Source of the DNA: Hoeflea prorocentri
GTDB lineage: Bacteria > Pseudomonadota > Alphaproteobacteria > Rhizobiales > Rhizobiaceae
Reading direction: 5' to 3'
Assembly (NCBI RefSeq): GCF_027944115.1
Contig: NZ_JAPJZI010000001.1
Location: forward strand, 3,224,001-3,288,000
Length of the DNA: 64,000 bases
The notes under the pieces are model-generated. The model saw nothing but the letters and a program-made list of their open reading frames with translations, ran no database searches and was not told the origin of the DNA. Below are positions 18,023 through 26,710 of this stretch, piece after piece (the first letter of the stretch is position 1; the number at the start of each line of letters is the position of its first letter). The position numbers and the translations under genes are program-made.

Positions 18023-18787
18023 ATGGGAAAACATGTCGTTTTGATCCACGGTGCCTTTGCCGGACCCTGGTGCATGGACAACTACCAGCGGTTCTTTGAG
18101 GAGCGCGGCTGGACCTGTCATGTGCCGGCCCTGCGTTTTCATGACGGCGACCCGAAGGCGGAGCCCGACCCGGCTTTTGCCGACACCGGTATCATGGACT
18201 ACTCCAAGGATATTGCCGCATTCGTCAAGACACTCGACAGCCCGCCGGTCATCATCGGTCACGCCGTCGCCGCGATCGTCGCCCAACAGGTGGCGGCCCA
18301 GGGTCTTGCGCGCGGCCTCGTGCTCATCAATCCCAACGCTACATGGGGTATGCTGCCTGAAACCGACGACGAACGCGCCATTGCCCGTGCCTTCATGGAA
18401 CAAGGTCCTTTCTGGAAAGCGCCTGTCCGTGTCGAATTTGATCTGATGGCGCCTTTCGCATGGAACAGGCTGGATGAGAAAACCCAGAGGGAGACTTTCG
18501 AAAAGCTTGGTCCGGAATCCGGTCGGGTGATGTTCGAAATGTTCTTTTGGATGTTCGACGATAACCGGGCCATCGCGGTCGATTTCGACAAGGTCAGTTG
18601 CCCTGTCATGGTCGTATGCGGCAAGGACGACCGGGCCGTGCGCCCCGCCGTCGGCCGGCAGATCGCCGGGAGATATGGCGCGAAAGGCACATATCATCTG
18701 GCACCGGACCATGCGCATTTTTTGTTTATGGAGCCAGGCTGGGAGACGGTGGCCGGAAGCGTTTCCGATTGGATGGAGAAACATTGA
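18023..18787 (+). CDS. Alpha/beta-hydrolase fold protein lacking nucleophile serine
   Basis: A 254-residue alpha/beta-hydrolase fold protein. The oxyanion segment LIHGAFAGPW lies at the N-terminus, and the acid and His positions are visible as GKDDRAV and DHAHFLF near the C-terminus. The nucleophile elbow, normally GHSxG, reads GHAVA: the serine is alanine (Ala81, codon GCC at 18263-18265). It may therefore be a binding protein, a lyase-like family member, or a dead enzyme. Strong GGAGG ribosome site before ATG 18023. It follows the CoA-transferase by 16 bases and directly abuts the DM13 gene (TGA then ATG). Confidence 0.85.
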   Translation: MGKHVVLIHGAFAGPWCMDNYQRFFEERGWTCHVPALRFHDGDPKAEPDPAFADTGIMDYSKDIAAFVKTLDSPPVIIGHAVAAIVAQQVAAQGLARGLVLINPNATWGMLPETDDERAIARAFMEQGPFWKAPVRVEFDLMAPFAWNRLDEKTQRETFEKLGPESGRVMFEMFFWMFDDNRAIAVDFDKVSCPVMVVCGKDDRAVRPAVGRQIAGRYGAKGTYHLAPDHAHFLFMEPGWETVAGSVSDWMEKH

Positions 18788-19258
18788 ATGCGACGTTTGA
18801 TCCTGTTGCTCATCTCACATGGCGCGGTGCTGGCGATCGGCTTTGCGCTCGGCATCTACCTTCTGCCGATCATTACGGCGCCGCCATCGCCCGATGCCGC
18901 CGTGCTTGAGGAACGGGCGCAGGCCGCGCAGTTCTCGGCGGAATTCACACGCGATCTGCGGGGCAGCGATTTCCTCCATTGGGGCGAAGGAAAAATCAGC
19001 CTGACACCTGACCAGATCGTTCATGAAGGCCGGCTGGCGCCTGGGCCTGATTACAAGGTCTACCTTGTCGACCGCTTCGTGGAACATGAGGATGAGTTCC
19101 TCCCGGTCAAAGCTGCATCTCCGCTGATCGGTGACGTTAAGAGCTTTGAGGGCTTCCTTATCAACATCCCGGAAGATATTGATATCACTCAATATACAAC
19201 TGTTCTTACTTGGTGTGAAACCTTTGGTGAATTCATCACAGCGGCGAAATACCGCTAG
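18788..19258 (+). CDS. DM13 domain protein, membrane-anchored
   Basis: A 156-residue protein with one N-terminal membrane helix (residues 4-27) and a C-terminal DM13 domain. The DM13 signature is seen in GKISLTPDQIVHEG, YKVYLVDRFV and the closing VLTWCETFGEFITAAKYR, with the conserved Cys at 143. DM13 domains have been proposed to take part in redox or electron transfer, though experimental support is thin. It starts on the base after the hydrolase stop, so it is translationally linked to the upstream genes; the MMPL transporter follows after 44 bases. Confidence 0.88.
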   Translation: MRRLILLLISHGAVLAIGFALGIYLLPIITAPPSPDAAVLEERAQAAQFSAEFTRDLRGSDFLHWGEGKISLTPDQIVHEGRLAPGPDYKVYLVDRFVEHEDEFLPVKAASPLIGDVKSFEGFLINIPEDIDITQYTTVLTWCETFGEFITAAKYR

Positions 19259-19302
19259 CAACCGTATTTGCCTGGGTCGTGCATCCATGCCACCTTCCTG
19301 AC

Positions 19303-21483
19303 ATGCGAAGCCGCTTTTCCAGTACCTTGGGGGCCGTCTGGCTGGCGCGGCACCGGCCGGCTTCGATCGGGCTTTTGTGTCTCATTGTTCTAGTCGTTGC
19401 ATTTGCCCTTCCTTCACTGCGTTTCGACAACGATATTGAACGGGGGCTTTCATCGGGCGGCCCCAACCTGGCAGCGTTTCGTCAGCTTGCAGAGAGCTTC
19501 GAGACACGCACACGGCCCATCGCCATTCTTGTCGAAGCGGAGGGCACGTTCACCGGGGACGAGTTTGCTCTTTTACAGGATTTTTCTCTTGACCTTGCTT
19601 TGCTTGAGCCGGTTGTTCAGGTCATCTCGCCTTTCGATCTGAGGTACCCGCCCACACACCCCGACACGCCGGACGGGCGCGTTCTGGATCCGGCGCTACC
19701 CGCCGCATCGCTCTATTCGGCCCTTGACAGTTTCGAGCGCGACAATCCGAATATATCCAGCATGATCGCGCCGGACCGCGCGTCCTTGCTTCTATCGGTT
19801 CTGCCGACCGCCGGGCTGAGCGATGCCGCCGTCAATGAACTGCTCGGCGATATCCGGTCTTTGTCAGACCAATATTCGCAAAATGATCTTCGGGTATATG
19901 TGACCGGCGAGGACGCCATCGCCCTGTCGATCGTCAATGCGCTGATCGACGATGTTGCAATCCTGAATGTCGTGGGCGCCCTTATTGCTTTCATCCTGGC
20001 ATTGGTTCTGTTCCGGGATATCCGGTGGGCGATCGTGGTCTTTGTCCCAGCGGTTTTGGCCGCGCTCTTCTGTCTTGCCCTGTTTCCGCTCCTCGGCTTT
20101 CCCATGACCGTACTGAGCGTCATCCTGCCAGTGCTTGTCCTGGTGCTTGCCCTGGCCGATGCATGCCATTTGGTGTTCTTCGTCCGCGAACATGCGCACG
20201 ACGGAGCCGAACGCGCTGCAAGAGCCGTGGCGCCCGCCAATGCCTTGACCTCCATCACCACCGCGGCGGGTTTTGCGGCGATTGCCGTTACCGATTTCGA
20301 GCAGTTCACCGAATTGGCCGTGGTCGGTGCAGCGTCGGTCCTTTCGGCCTACTGGATCGTGACCGCGGGTGTTGCGGCATTGACACCCATTGCCGCCGGC
20401 AGACAGCGGGCTTCGTCCGCATTCGGGCTCGGCATTCCCGCAACGCTTATAGGGTGGCCGATCAAGTGGCCGGGGCGCGTTCTGGCAGTGGCCGGGTTGC
20501 TTGCCCTCATCGGCCTTGCGACGGCAAGTCAGACCACGCCATGGTTCCCTCTCTACCAGTATCTTCCAGAAGGCAATGATACGCGCTACGCGCACCGGAC
20601 CATAGAAAAGAGTTTCGGCGGCTATCTTCCCCTGTGGTTCGAGATGGACGCGAATGAGGATGCGGACGAGACGTACCGGCGTGTGCGGGCCGTGACGGAT
20701 GCGGTCAGCGCCGCCGCTCCCGATATGCCAATTGTCTCCGCGGCAACGCTGGCCCGTTGGGCCGGCCAGGAAACGGCAGGCCCCGACGAGCGCCTGATCA
20801 AGAATGTGCCGAGCGCGATTCTTTCGCAACTGCAGAACGCCGATGGGAGCGTGGCGCGGATCGCTGTTCTGGTACCGGAGCCGATGCACGATACCCGGAC
20901 CATGCGCAGGCATGACCGCATCGTCGATGCCGCGATGCAAAGCGGCGCCGAGCGGGCCATCGGCCTTCCGGTTCTCCTGCGCGAGGATGCGTTGCAACTG
21001 GTCCTGCAGCTTGGATACGGACTTGCCATCGCCTGCCTGCTGGCAACGGGCCTGGTGGCGGGCGCCTTTCGCAGCGCCCGTCTCTTTCCATTGTTGTTCG
21101 TGCCGAACTTTCTCCCGCTCATCGCCGCGACCGCGGCGCTACCGCTCATCAATGCAGGTCAGATAAGCCCGGCGGCGATGCTTGCTCTTACCGTCGCATT
21201 CTGTGTCGCGGTCGATGATTCCATTCACTTCCTCAATCGCTACCGACTGGAGCGCGAGGGGAACGCCGGTGTCGAGGCCGCCCTCGAAACGGCGATCTCG
21301 ACAACCGGCCGGGTGATGCTGGTGACAACGGTCCTGATCTCGGCGGGTATCGCATCGACATTCTCGAGCGATTTTCAAACCGTGCGGCTTTTTGGAACGC
21401 TCGTCGTCATCATTTTCATCACCGCCTTGATCGCGGATCTTCTTGTTCTGCCAGCCATGATCCGCCTAAGGTGGTGGTCATGA
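19303..21483 (+). CDS. MMPL/RND superfamily transporter
   Basis: A 726-residue inner-membrane transporter. Topology is one helix, a large periplasmic domain (about residues 50-200), five helices, a second periplasmic domain (about 390-560), and five more helices, as in the MMPL branch of the RND superfamily. The intramembrane motifs ALADACHL (first half) and AVDDSIHFLNRY (second half) supply acidic residues for proton coupling. Such proteins export lipids, hopanoids or hydrophobic compounds. ATG at 19303 was preferred over a GTG at 19279. The stop overlaps the start of the next secreted protein (ATGA), so the two are coupled. Confidence 0.88.
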   Translation: MRSRFSSTLGAVWLARHRPASIGLLCLIVLVVAFALPSLRFDNDIERGLSSGGPNLAAFRQLAESFETRTRPIAILVEAEGTFTGDEFALLQDFSLDLALLEPVVQVISPFDLRYPPTHPDTPDGRVLDPALPAASLYSALDSFERDNPNISSMIAPDRASLLLSVLPTAGLSDAAVNELLGDIRSLSDQYSQNDLRVYVTGEDAIALSIVNALIDDVAILNVVGALIAFILALVLFRDIRWAIVVFVPAVLAALFCLALFPLLGFPMTVLSVILPVLVLVLALADACHLVFFVREHAHDGAERAARAVAPANALTSITTAAGFAAIAVTDFEQFTELAVVGAASVLSAYWIVTAGVAALTPIAAGRQRASSAFGLGIPATLIGWPIKWPGRVLAVAGLLALIGLATASQTTPWFPLYQYLPEGNDTRYAHRTIEKSFGGYLPLWFEMDANEDADETYRRVRAVTDAVSAAAPDMPIVSAATLARWAGQETAGPDERLIKNVPSAILSQLQNADGSVARIAVLVPEPMHDTRTMRRHDRIVDAAMQSGAERAIGLPVLLREDALQLVLQLGYGLAIACLLATGLVAGAFRSARLFPLLFVPNFLPLIAATAALPLINAGQISPAAMLALTVAFCVAVDDSIHFLNRYRLEREGNAGVEAALETAISTTGRVMLVTTVLISAGIASTFSSDFQTVRLFGTLVVIIFITALIADLLVLPAMIRLRWWS

Positions 21484-21995
21484 TACGGGTTCGAACCCTT
21501 TGCGCCGCTATGATCGTCTGGAGTCTGGCGATGGCGCTGACCGGCAATGCCGGGGCCGCGGATTTCCTTTCCGGTGCCGCGGGAGCATGGACGGGAAGCG
21601 GTACCGCCCGCGCATCGCCCGACGCCGCCGAGGAGCCTCTGCGCTGCCGGATCGAAAACACATATGATGAGCGTACAGGGCGCCTTTCGATCGAAGGGCG
21701 GTGTGCAGCTCCGGGCCGCATCATCAAAATCCAGGGACATATTCAGGCGCCGCAGACCGATCACATTTATTCCGCCCGCTGGGTCAATCCGCAAGGGGTG
21801 GGCAGCATTACAATGCGCGGACGGGCGGACAAGGATGCGATCCGGTTCGATTATGTAACCAAGGATGCGGACAGTGGAGAACGCACCAAAGGCATCATGG
21901 TTTGGCACTTCAAGACAGATTCTCTCACTATCGATAACTACATCGTCTCCGGGGGCCGCGCAGAGCTCATCGGCAATACACAGTTCAGCAGATGA
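21480..21995 (+). CDS. Secreted beta-rich protein coupled to MMPL gene
   Basis: A 171-residue exported protein with a signal peptide ending near AGAAD (residue 27). The mature protein begins with a WTGSGTA segment and contains LRCRIENTYDERTGRLSIEGRCA; alternating polar and hydrophobic residues suggest a beta-barrel or lipocalin-like fold (inference). It starts inside the MMPL stop codon (ATGA overlap), so it is probably a periplasmic partner for the transporter. I recognise similar WxGSG proteins in alphaproteobacteria, but no function. Confidence 0.8.
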   Translation: MIRVRTLCAAMIVWSLAMALTGNAGAADFLSGAAGAWTGSGTARASPDAAEEPLRCRIENTYDERTGRLSIEGRCAAPGRIIKIQGHIQAPQTDHIYSARWVNPQGVGSITMRGRADKDAIRFDYVTKDADSGERTKGIMVWHFKTDSLTIDNYIVSGGRAELIGNTQFSR

Positions 21996-22139
21996 AATTG
22001 CCGGGCGGGCCATGGAGACAAATGATCGGCATATATTAGCCGGGTAAGAGCTTCTTCCGATTCCGCCATACCAAATCCATGGGATAGCGCCGACCTGCAC
22101 TTTTTGTCAGTCTGGCAGCCAATGGGTGTATTCGATCCG

Positions 22140-22321
22140 GGGGGATCAAACTTCGAACAATCAGTATTGGCGAAGGCGCGCAACATCCGCGCCTTGCGTG
22201 TGGATGCCGCACGCCGCTTGTCCTTGGCCCGGACGACTCCCGTACCGGTGCCCGAGTAAAACAAGGTTCGATTGCCCTGGTTTTACTCGTTGGCGGCAAT
22301 CGCGAGATTGCCGCCTTTTTT
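22140..22321 (+). ncRNA. Candidate small RNA ending in intrinsic terminator
   Basis: Three hairpins follow one another: 22173-22195 (AAGGCGCG / CGCGCCTT, 8 bp), 22253-22289 (CGAGTAAAAC / GTTTTACTCG, 10 bp) and the terminator at 22292-22321. They lie about 150-300 bases after the preceding stop codon and before an unrelated gene. This is the shape of a Hfq-type trans-acting small RNA, or of a structured 3' UTR. The 5' end is a guess, and I found no convincing promoter. The middle loop contains GGTTCGATT, resembling a tRNA T-loop, but no tRNA fold can be built. Confidence 0.35.
22292..22321 (+). terminator. Strong Rho-independent terminator
   Basis: GGCGGCAATC, loop GCGA, GATTGCCGCC, then six T residues: a perfect 10-bp GC-rich stem with tetraloop and U-tract, oriented to end rightward transcripts from the MMPL operon or the candidate small RNA. 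Confidence 0.88.
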
Positions 22322-22413
22322 CTTCTTCGGATTGGGCGTGCAGTGCCCGAATCCACGCCATATCACGGCTATGGGATAGCCGGTGGCCACACGATTTGTC
22401 AGCGAGACCCGCC

Positions 22414-23445
22414 ATGATTGCCGCTTTGAAAAACACCATCCATCGTGTTGCCCCGGACCTGCAGTTCTGGGGGTATGAGGGTGGCAATATCCTGGCCGCG
22501 ATTGCCGGTTCGGGCGGCCTGGTTGCCCTTTACAGCGGCTTGCAATCCATTGCCGGCATGCCGACACACAATGCAGCTTCCGGCATAGCGGCTGCTTTCA
22601 CCAGATTTCCGGATATTATCGTGACGACGGGGCTGGCTGTCATTGTGCTGGCGACGATTGGATTCAGCCACCTCTTCTCAAGCGATGAGACCGTCAGCGC
22701 CAGAATCTGGCTTGACCGCGCCGCATCCATCGCCGGTATTGTGCTGGTCGCCGCCGCCCTCTTTTTCGGCGCAAGCTGGATTACCTTTGCAGCCGTGAGC
22801 TTCGTGTCCGCGTCGGCCCTTCTGCGCCTGTGCCGGATCAGCCCGGTTTTCCTGAAGCTCGGCGGCCTGCTGCTTGCCGCCGGCGGGTTCGGCCTTGCCG
22901 GATACGGCCTGACCTCCGAGGGTCTATGGCAAATGGACATACTGCCCGTGCTGACCGCGCTCACCGGCCTTTATGTCATCTTCGCCAGCATGATGACCTA
23001 TCAGGGCGGCATCTATGAGTGCTCCGCAGACCGATCGAACAGGCCTCGAAATCCGGTGATCCCGAGTGCGTTTGATCCGGATGGATGGATAGGACGATTG
23101 CTTGAAACACACCTTGATCGCCCAATGGCCTTCATTGTGCGCTCGATCGCCCTGCCGGCCGTTTTCTGGGTGCCGTCAAAGACCAAGGAGAGTGCACCGT
23201 TTCTGACGTCGATGTGGGCCAGGCTGCCATGGCGATTGCTGACGGCGACCGCCGCCATAATGACCGGAACACAAGCCGGTTTCATTTTCGGCCTCGCCAA
23301 CGCTTTCTGGGCCGTCGGCGATATCGCGATCGGCTCTTTCGATTGGAAGCGTTCGCACATTGAAGATGACGCGCACCCGCAAAATGATCCGGCGGCTGAA
23401 GACCAGCCTCATCTGACTGAGACAGTCAAGCCGGTCGGTGACTGA
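22414..23445 (+). CDS. Multi-pass membrane protein of unknown function
   Basis: A 343-residue protein with about eight hydrophobic segments: one near residues 24-44, pairs in 60-130, 140-165 and 185-200, then, after a hydrophilic loop with ECSADRSNRPRNP, two more at about 245-262 and 290-312. The last 30 residues are acidic and proline-rich and probably cytoplasmic. I recognise no family. ATG at 22414 follows a weak GCGAGA site and sits 93 bases after the strong terminator, implying its own promoter. It is convergent with the sensor kinase gene (4 bases between stops). Confidence 0.7.
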   Translation: MIAALKNTIHRVAPDLQFWGYEGGNILAAIAGSGGLVALYSGLQSIAGMPTHNAASGIAAAFTRFPDIIVTTGLAVIVLATIGFSHLFSSDETVSARIWLDRAASIAGIVLVAAALFFGASWITFAAVSFVSASALLRLCRISPVFLKLGGLLLAAGGFGLAGYGLTSEGLWQMDILPVLTALTGLYVIFASMMTYQGGIYECSADRSNRPRNPVIPSAFDPDGWIGRLLETHLDRPMAFIVRSIALPAVFWVPSKTKESAPFLTSMWARLPWRLLTATAAIMTGTQAGFIFGLANAFWAVGDIAIGSFDWKRSHIEDDAHPQNDPAAEDQPHLTETVKPVGD

Positions 23446-23449
23446 CCGA

Positions 23450-25351
23450 TCACGCCCTGGTGGGCGGGTGTCCGGTGATGGTTTTTTCTTGCCCCTCACT
23501 GCCTGCCTCAAGGGTGAGCGGCATTGAAAAAGTGACCTTTGTACCCCCTTCCGAGGATGCGATGTGTATGTCGCCTCCCAACTCGCGCGCACGGCTTCGC
23601 ATGTTCTTGAGCCCGTGGCCGTTGGTCGATGCGTTGGCCATTCCGCGACCGTTGTCTTCAATATCTATTCTCAGTGTCCCGGGCGGTTCGGGCGGCAGCG
23701 AGAACCGGATCCACACCCGGTCGCCGCCGGAGTGCTTGGCGGCGTTGGTCGTTGCCTCCTGCAGGATGCGCAATATGTTGAGCGCACGGGACGGGTTGAG
23801 TCCCTCGATCTCCGGAATGTCGATCATCTGCCACTCCAGGCTGATATCGTGGAGCGCCAGCTGCTGTTCGGCGCGCTCGCGGAACGTTCCGAGCATTCCG
23901 GATATGTCGTTTTCGACATCCAACGAACCGATCAGCATGCGCAGTTCCTCAAGCGCGGCCTGAGCGGAGGTCTCGATCTCGACCGGATCAGCCTTGCCCA
24001 GCCGGCTCATGGCGATGATCGACATCAACTGTCCGCCGAGACCATCATGCACGTCGCGCATGATCCGGCGGCGTTCCTCGTTGAGCGCCTGGCGCCCCTC
24101 AAGAACCTGGCGCTGAGCGAAGGTTTCCCGAAGCTGGCTTTCCTTGGTCTCGATGCGCTCTTCAAGTGTACCGACGAGGTCGTCGACATGCTTCATCGAC
24201 TGGATGAGCCGCTGGAAGAAGATGTAGCTGAGCGCCGGCAGGAGCAGGATGTAGACGATGCGAAAATGCAGGAAATTGCTGTCGGGTGTCACATTGGCGA
24301 TGATCAGCGTATCGTGGACAACAAGGGTGCAGGCCCCGAGAACCGAGATCAGCATCATAATGCTTTCCCACCGCCGCTCCCAAAGCGCCGAATGTACGAA
24401 CACATAGACAACCCAACAGGTCATCATCAGGCTGAACGGCACAACGACGACGGTATCGAAATAACGGAAGATCCCGTCTGGCAGGGTCAGATAGGCGACT
24501 GTCGCAAGCGCGGGCAAGAGGAAGAAATATCTTGCCTTCACCGGTAATTTCCGGTCGGTCAGACTGAAGGCAAACATCAGACCAATGACGGACAGCCAGA
24601 AATTCACGACATAGCCAAGCAACGCGACCGTCTGCGACAGGGCAACGGAACTCGGCAAATAGACCGGTATTCCGTGCAAGCTGCTGAAGGCAAGGACCAG
24701 AGACGCAAACAGCGCAGCCCGGTCATTTCGGCGGCTGTACCACATGACAAGCAGGAGAAGCGCCAGCAACATCTGCCAGAAGACGATAAGCTCCGGCAGG
24801 CGGACCGCCCGCAGATAATGCCACTCAAAACTGTCGCGCAGCAATGCCTCGGGGCCGACATAGACATCGCTGAGGAAACCGATGAGCTTGCCGCCAGGAA
24901 CCATGGTGATTTGCAACGTGTTCCCGCTCGCCTGCAAAGCAGAGCCGGCTACGGGCGCAAGAAAGGGAACACTCTGGTCAGCGATCAGATTGCCGCTCAG
25001 GAAGCCGCCCGGTGACAACTCGATACCGTTGACGTTTACCTCGATCCGGCCGGAGTAATTCGGGATATAGACCGCCCAGCGTCCATTGTCGGCGGCAAAG
25101 TCAAACATCGCCTCATAGGTGCCCCTTTCTTCCACCCGTCCGGAAAACGACCTCCAATTGTCGGGAAGACTTACCTCGCCGGCGACGGCGTCTGCACCCT
25201 GGCGAAACTGCATGGATTTCAGAGGCGCAACCTGGTCGGGCAAAGGCAGTTGCTCAAAGGCCAGGATGAAGGAAATAACCGCGGCAATGACAGCCCATAG
25301 TCCGAGGACGTAGGGATGGGCCGGCAGTGATTTGGGGCGCTGTGAGCTCAT
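23450..25351 (-). CDS. Sensor histidine kinase, 7TM-DISM-like, HisKA_3 type
   Basis: A 633-residue membrane sensor kinase. After a first helix (about 18-35), residues 45-170 form an extracytoplasmic jelly-roll-like domain, followed by seven closely spaced helices (about 180-390) as in 7TM-DISM receptors. A coiled coil precedes the HisKA_3 motif RDVHDGLGGQL with the phospho-accepting His near 434. The HATPase domain shows QEATTNAAKHS, DNGRGM and GHGLKNM. The start ATG overlaps the response-regulator stop (TGATG), so both are made from one transcript. The extracytoplasmic fold suggests sensing of a carbohydrate-like or other small ligand (inference). Confidence 0.9.
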   Translation of the reverse strand: MSSQRPKSLPAHPYVLGLWAVIAAVISFILAFEQLPLPDQVAPLKSMQFRQGADAVAGEVSLPDNWRSFSGRVEERGTYEAMFDFAADNGRWAVYIPNYSGRIEVNVNGIELSPGGFLSGNLIADQSVPFLAPVAGSALQASGNTLQITMVPGGKLIGFLSDVYVGPEALLRDSFEWHYLRAVRLPELIVFWQMLLALLLLVMWYSRRNDRAALFASLVLAFSSLHGIPVYLPSSVALSQTVALLGYVVNFWLSVIGLMFAFSLTDRKLPVKARYFFLLPALATVAYLTLPDGIFRYFDTVVVVPFSLMMTCWVVYVFVHSALWERRWESIMMLISVLGACTLVVHDTLIIANVTPDSNFLHFRIVYILLLPALSYIFFQRLIQSMKHVDDLVGTLEERIETKESQLRETFAQRQVLEGRQALNEERRRIMRDVHDGLGGQLMSIIAMSRLGKADPVEIETSAQAALEELRMLIGSLDVENDISGMLGTFRERAEQQLALHDISLEWQMIDIPEIEGLNPSRALNILRILQEATTNAAKHSGGDRVWIRFSLPPEPPGTLRIDIEDNGRGMANASTNGHGLKNMRSRARELGGDIHIASSEGGTKVTFSMPLTLEAGSEGQEKTITGHPPTRA

Positions 25352-26004
25352 CAAGAGATGTTTATCAAACCACGTTGTATTGCCTCGAAAACGGCTTCGC
25401 CCCGAGAGTTCACTTCGAGTTTTCTGTAGATGTTCTTGATATGCGTCGGGACCGTGTTGCCCGATATGCCAAGTTTCTCGGCCACGTCCTTATAGGTATA
25501 ACCCTTTGCAATGCCCCATAGTATGTCCATTTCCCGTTCGGTCAGCAGCTCTTCCGCGTTGCTCTCGTGTTGGCTTTTTTGCACGACCTGAATGATAAAT
25601 CGCGCGACCGATGTCGATATCGGCGAGCTGCCGGAAACCAGTTGACGAACGGAATGAACAATATCAAGCGGCCTTGAATCCTTCAGCAGAAAGCCGGAAG
25701 CGCCAGATGCAATCGCGGTCACCACACTTTGCTCATCGCCCAGCACGGAAATGACCATGATCTCCATGTCGGGGTGCTGTTTGCGGGCAAGCCTGATCAG
25801 ATCGAAACCGTGTCCGTCCGGCAATTTCAGATCCGTAACGAGCACATCGGCAGCGCCTGCCCTGATCGTTCTTTCACCCTCGGCAAAAGACGAACAGGCC
25901 GCGACGATCTCAAAATCGCTTTCCGACGTGATCGCATCAATCAGCGATTGGCGCATTGCCGGATCATCTTCGACCAGGATGATCTTGACATTATTGCCGG
26001 GCAC
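25351..26004 (-). CDS. NarL/FixJ family response regulator
   Basis: A 217-residue DNA-binding response regulator. The receiver domain (1-125) has the acidic pair EDD at 12-14, phospho-acceptor Asp58 in DLKLPDG and Lys near 107. The LuxR-type HTH is at 150-210 (LTEREMDILWGIAKGYTYKDVAEKLGIS); its recognition segment reads NTVPTHIKNIY where VKTH is usual, so one basic contact is a proline. The gene starts with GTG after a GAGGGG site and precedes its kinase with a one-base stop/start overlap. The 213-base gap upstream holds the promoter. Target genes unknown; the neighbouring envelope genes are candidates. Confidence 0.92.
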   Translation of the reverse strand: MPGNNVKIILVEDDPAMRQSLIDAITSESDFEIVAACSSFAEGERTIRAGAADVLVTDLKLPDGHGFDLIRLARKQHPDMEIMVISVLGDEQSVVTAIASGASGFLLKDSRPLDIVHSVRQLVSGSSPISTSVARFIIQVVQKSQHESNAEELLTEREMDILWGIAKGYTYKDVAEKLGISGNTVPTHIKNIYRKLEVNSRGEAVFEAIQRGLINIS

Positions 26005-26217
26005 TCAGGACCCCTCAAACTCTATAACGGGCGCCACTATACTTCGCATAGGCTGGATTGTTGACCCGGATTATGACTTGCATTCAATGCTTCTGTCAGG
26101 ATTCTATCATGCATCCCGAAATAAGGCTTCGAATACCCGCTGACCATTGGAACACATGCGTCAGCGACGGGGCCATACCATGTTGAGGGGATAACAGGCG
26201 CGCGGCGCGAACGACTG

Positions 26218-26613
26218 CTAGATTGCCGCCGTCACCTCGATTTCAACACGAAGGTCGGGATTGGCAAGGGCGGCAACGACAAGTGTGGTCACTGCCGGCG
26301 CTTGTTCGGCACGCCAGCGCTCCCGCCGGATTTGTGTCAGTGCCGGCAGATCTTTCGCATCGGTCAGATAGTATGTCACGCGCAAAATGTGAGCCAGGGT
26401 CATGTCCGCGTCTTCCAGCAGCGCTTCAACATTGTCCATGGCCTGGCGGCATTGATCTTCGAAAGACGACGGTGTTGTACCGTCGGGCGCGATACCGATC
26501 TGGCCGGAGAGAAACAGCAACTGCTGCGGGCTCGATATCCCGACCCCATGGGCATAGATATTCTGAAACTCCGGCGGAACCTGCCTCACTGTCTTCGGTC
26601 CGTATCTTTTCAT
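26218..26613 (-). CDS. RidA family protein
   Basis: A 131-residue YjgF/YER057c/UK114 protein. RidA members hydrolyse reactive enamine/imine intermediates released by PLP enzymes or act in specialised catabolism. The fold motifs LLFLSGQIGIAPDG, FEDQCRQAMDNVEALLEDA and the C-terminal VEIEVTAAI are visible. The catalytic arginine of the archetypal RidA is expected in the LRVEIEV region and an Arg is present there. I chose ATG 26613 (MKRYGPK), with GGAG ten bases upstream; ATG at 26628 is possible. Divergent LysR-type regulator lies downstream in the same direction, 97 bases away. Confidence 0.87.
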   Translation of the reverse strand: MKRYGPKTVRQVPPEFQNIYAHGVGISSPQQLLFLSGQIGIAPDGTTPSSFEDQCRQAMDNVEALLEDADMTLAHILRVTYYLTDAKDLPALTQIRRERWRAEQAPAVTTLVVAALANPDLRVEIEVTAAI

Positions 26614-26710
26614 GGTAATGCGCTCCATCCTTGAGAGGCTGAAGCTAAGCGCAGGACAGTCCGGGCAGACCAATTAAAAAACTGCCATCGCCATAAGCGG
26701 GTTTTTCAGC

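Larger units (their letters stand above)
21996..22413. other. 418-base intergenic region with hairpins
   Basis: This region has no convincing coding sequence; the open rightward frame from 22126 is codon-poor before the true ATG at 22414. It holds three successive perfect hairpins, the last with a U-tract (listed as candidate ncRNA and terminator). Confidence 0.6.

Noticed and set aside
22253-22291. tRNA-like T-loop (GGTTCGATT) suggesting a tRNA or tmRNA end
   Set aside because: The stem next to the loop does not pair as a T-arm, and no acceptor or anticodon arms or CCA end can be found.
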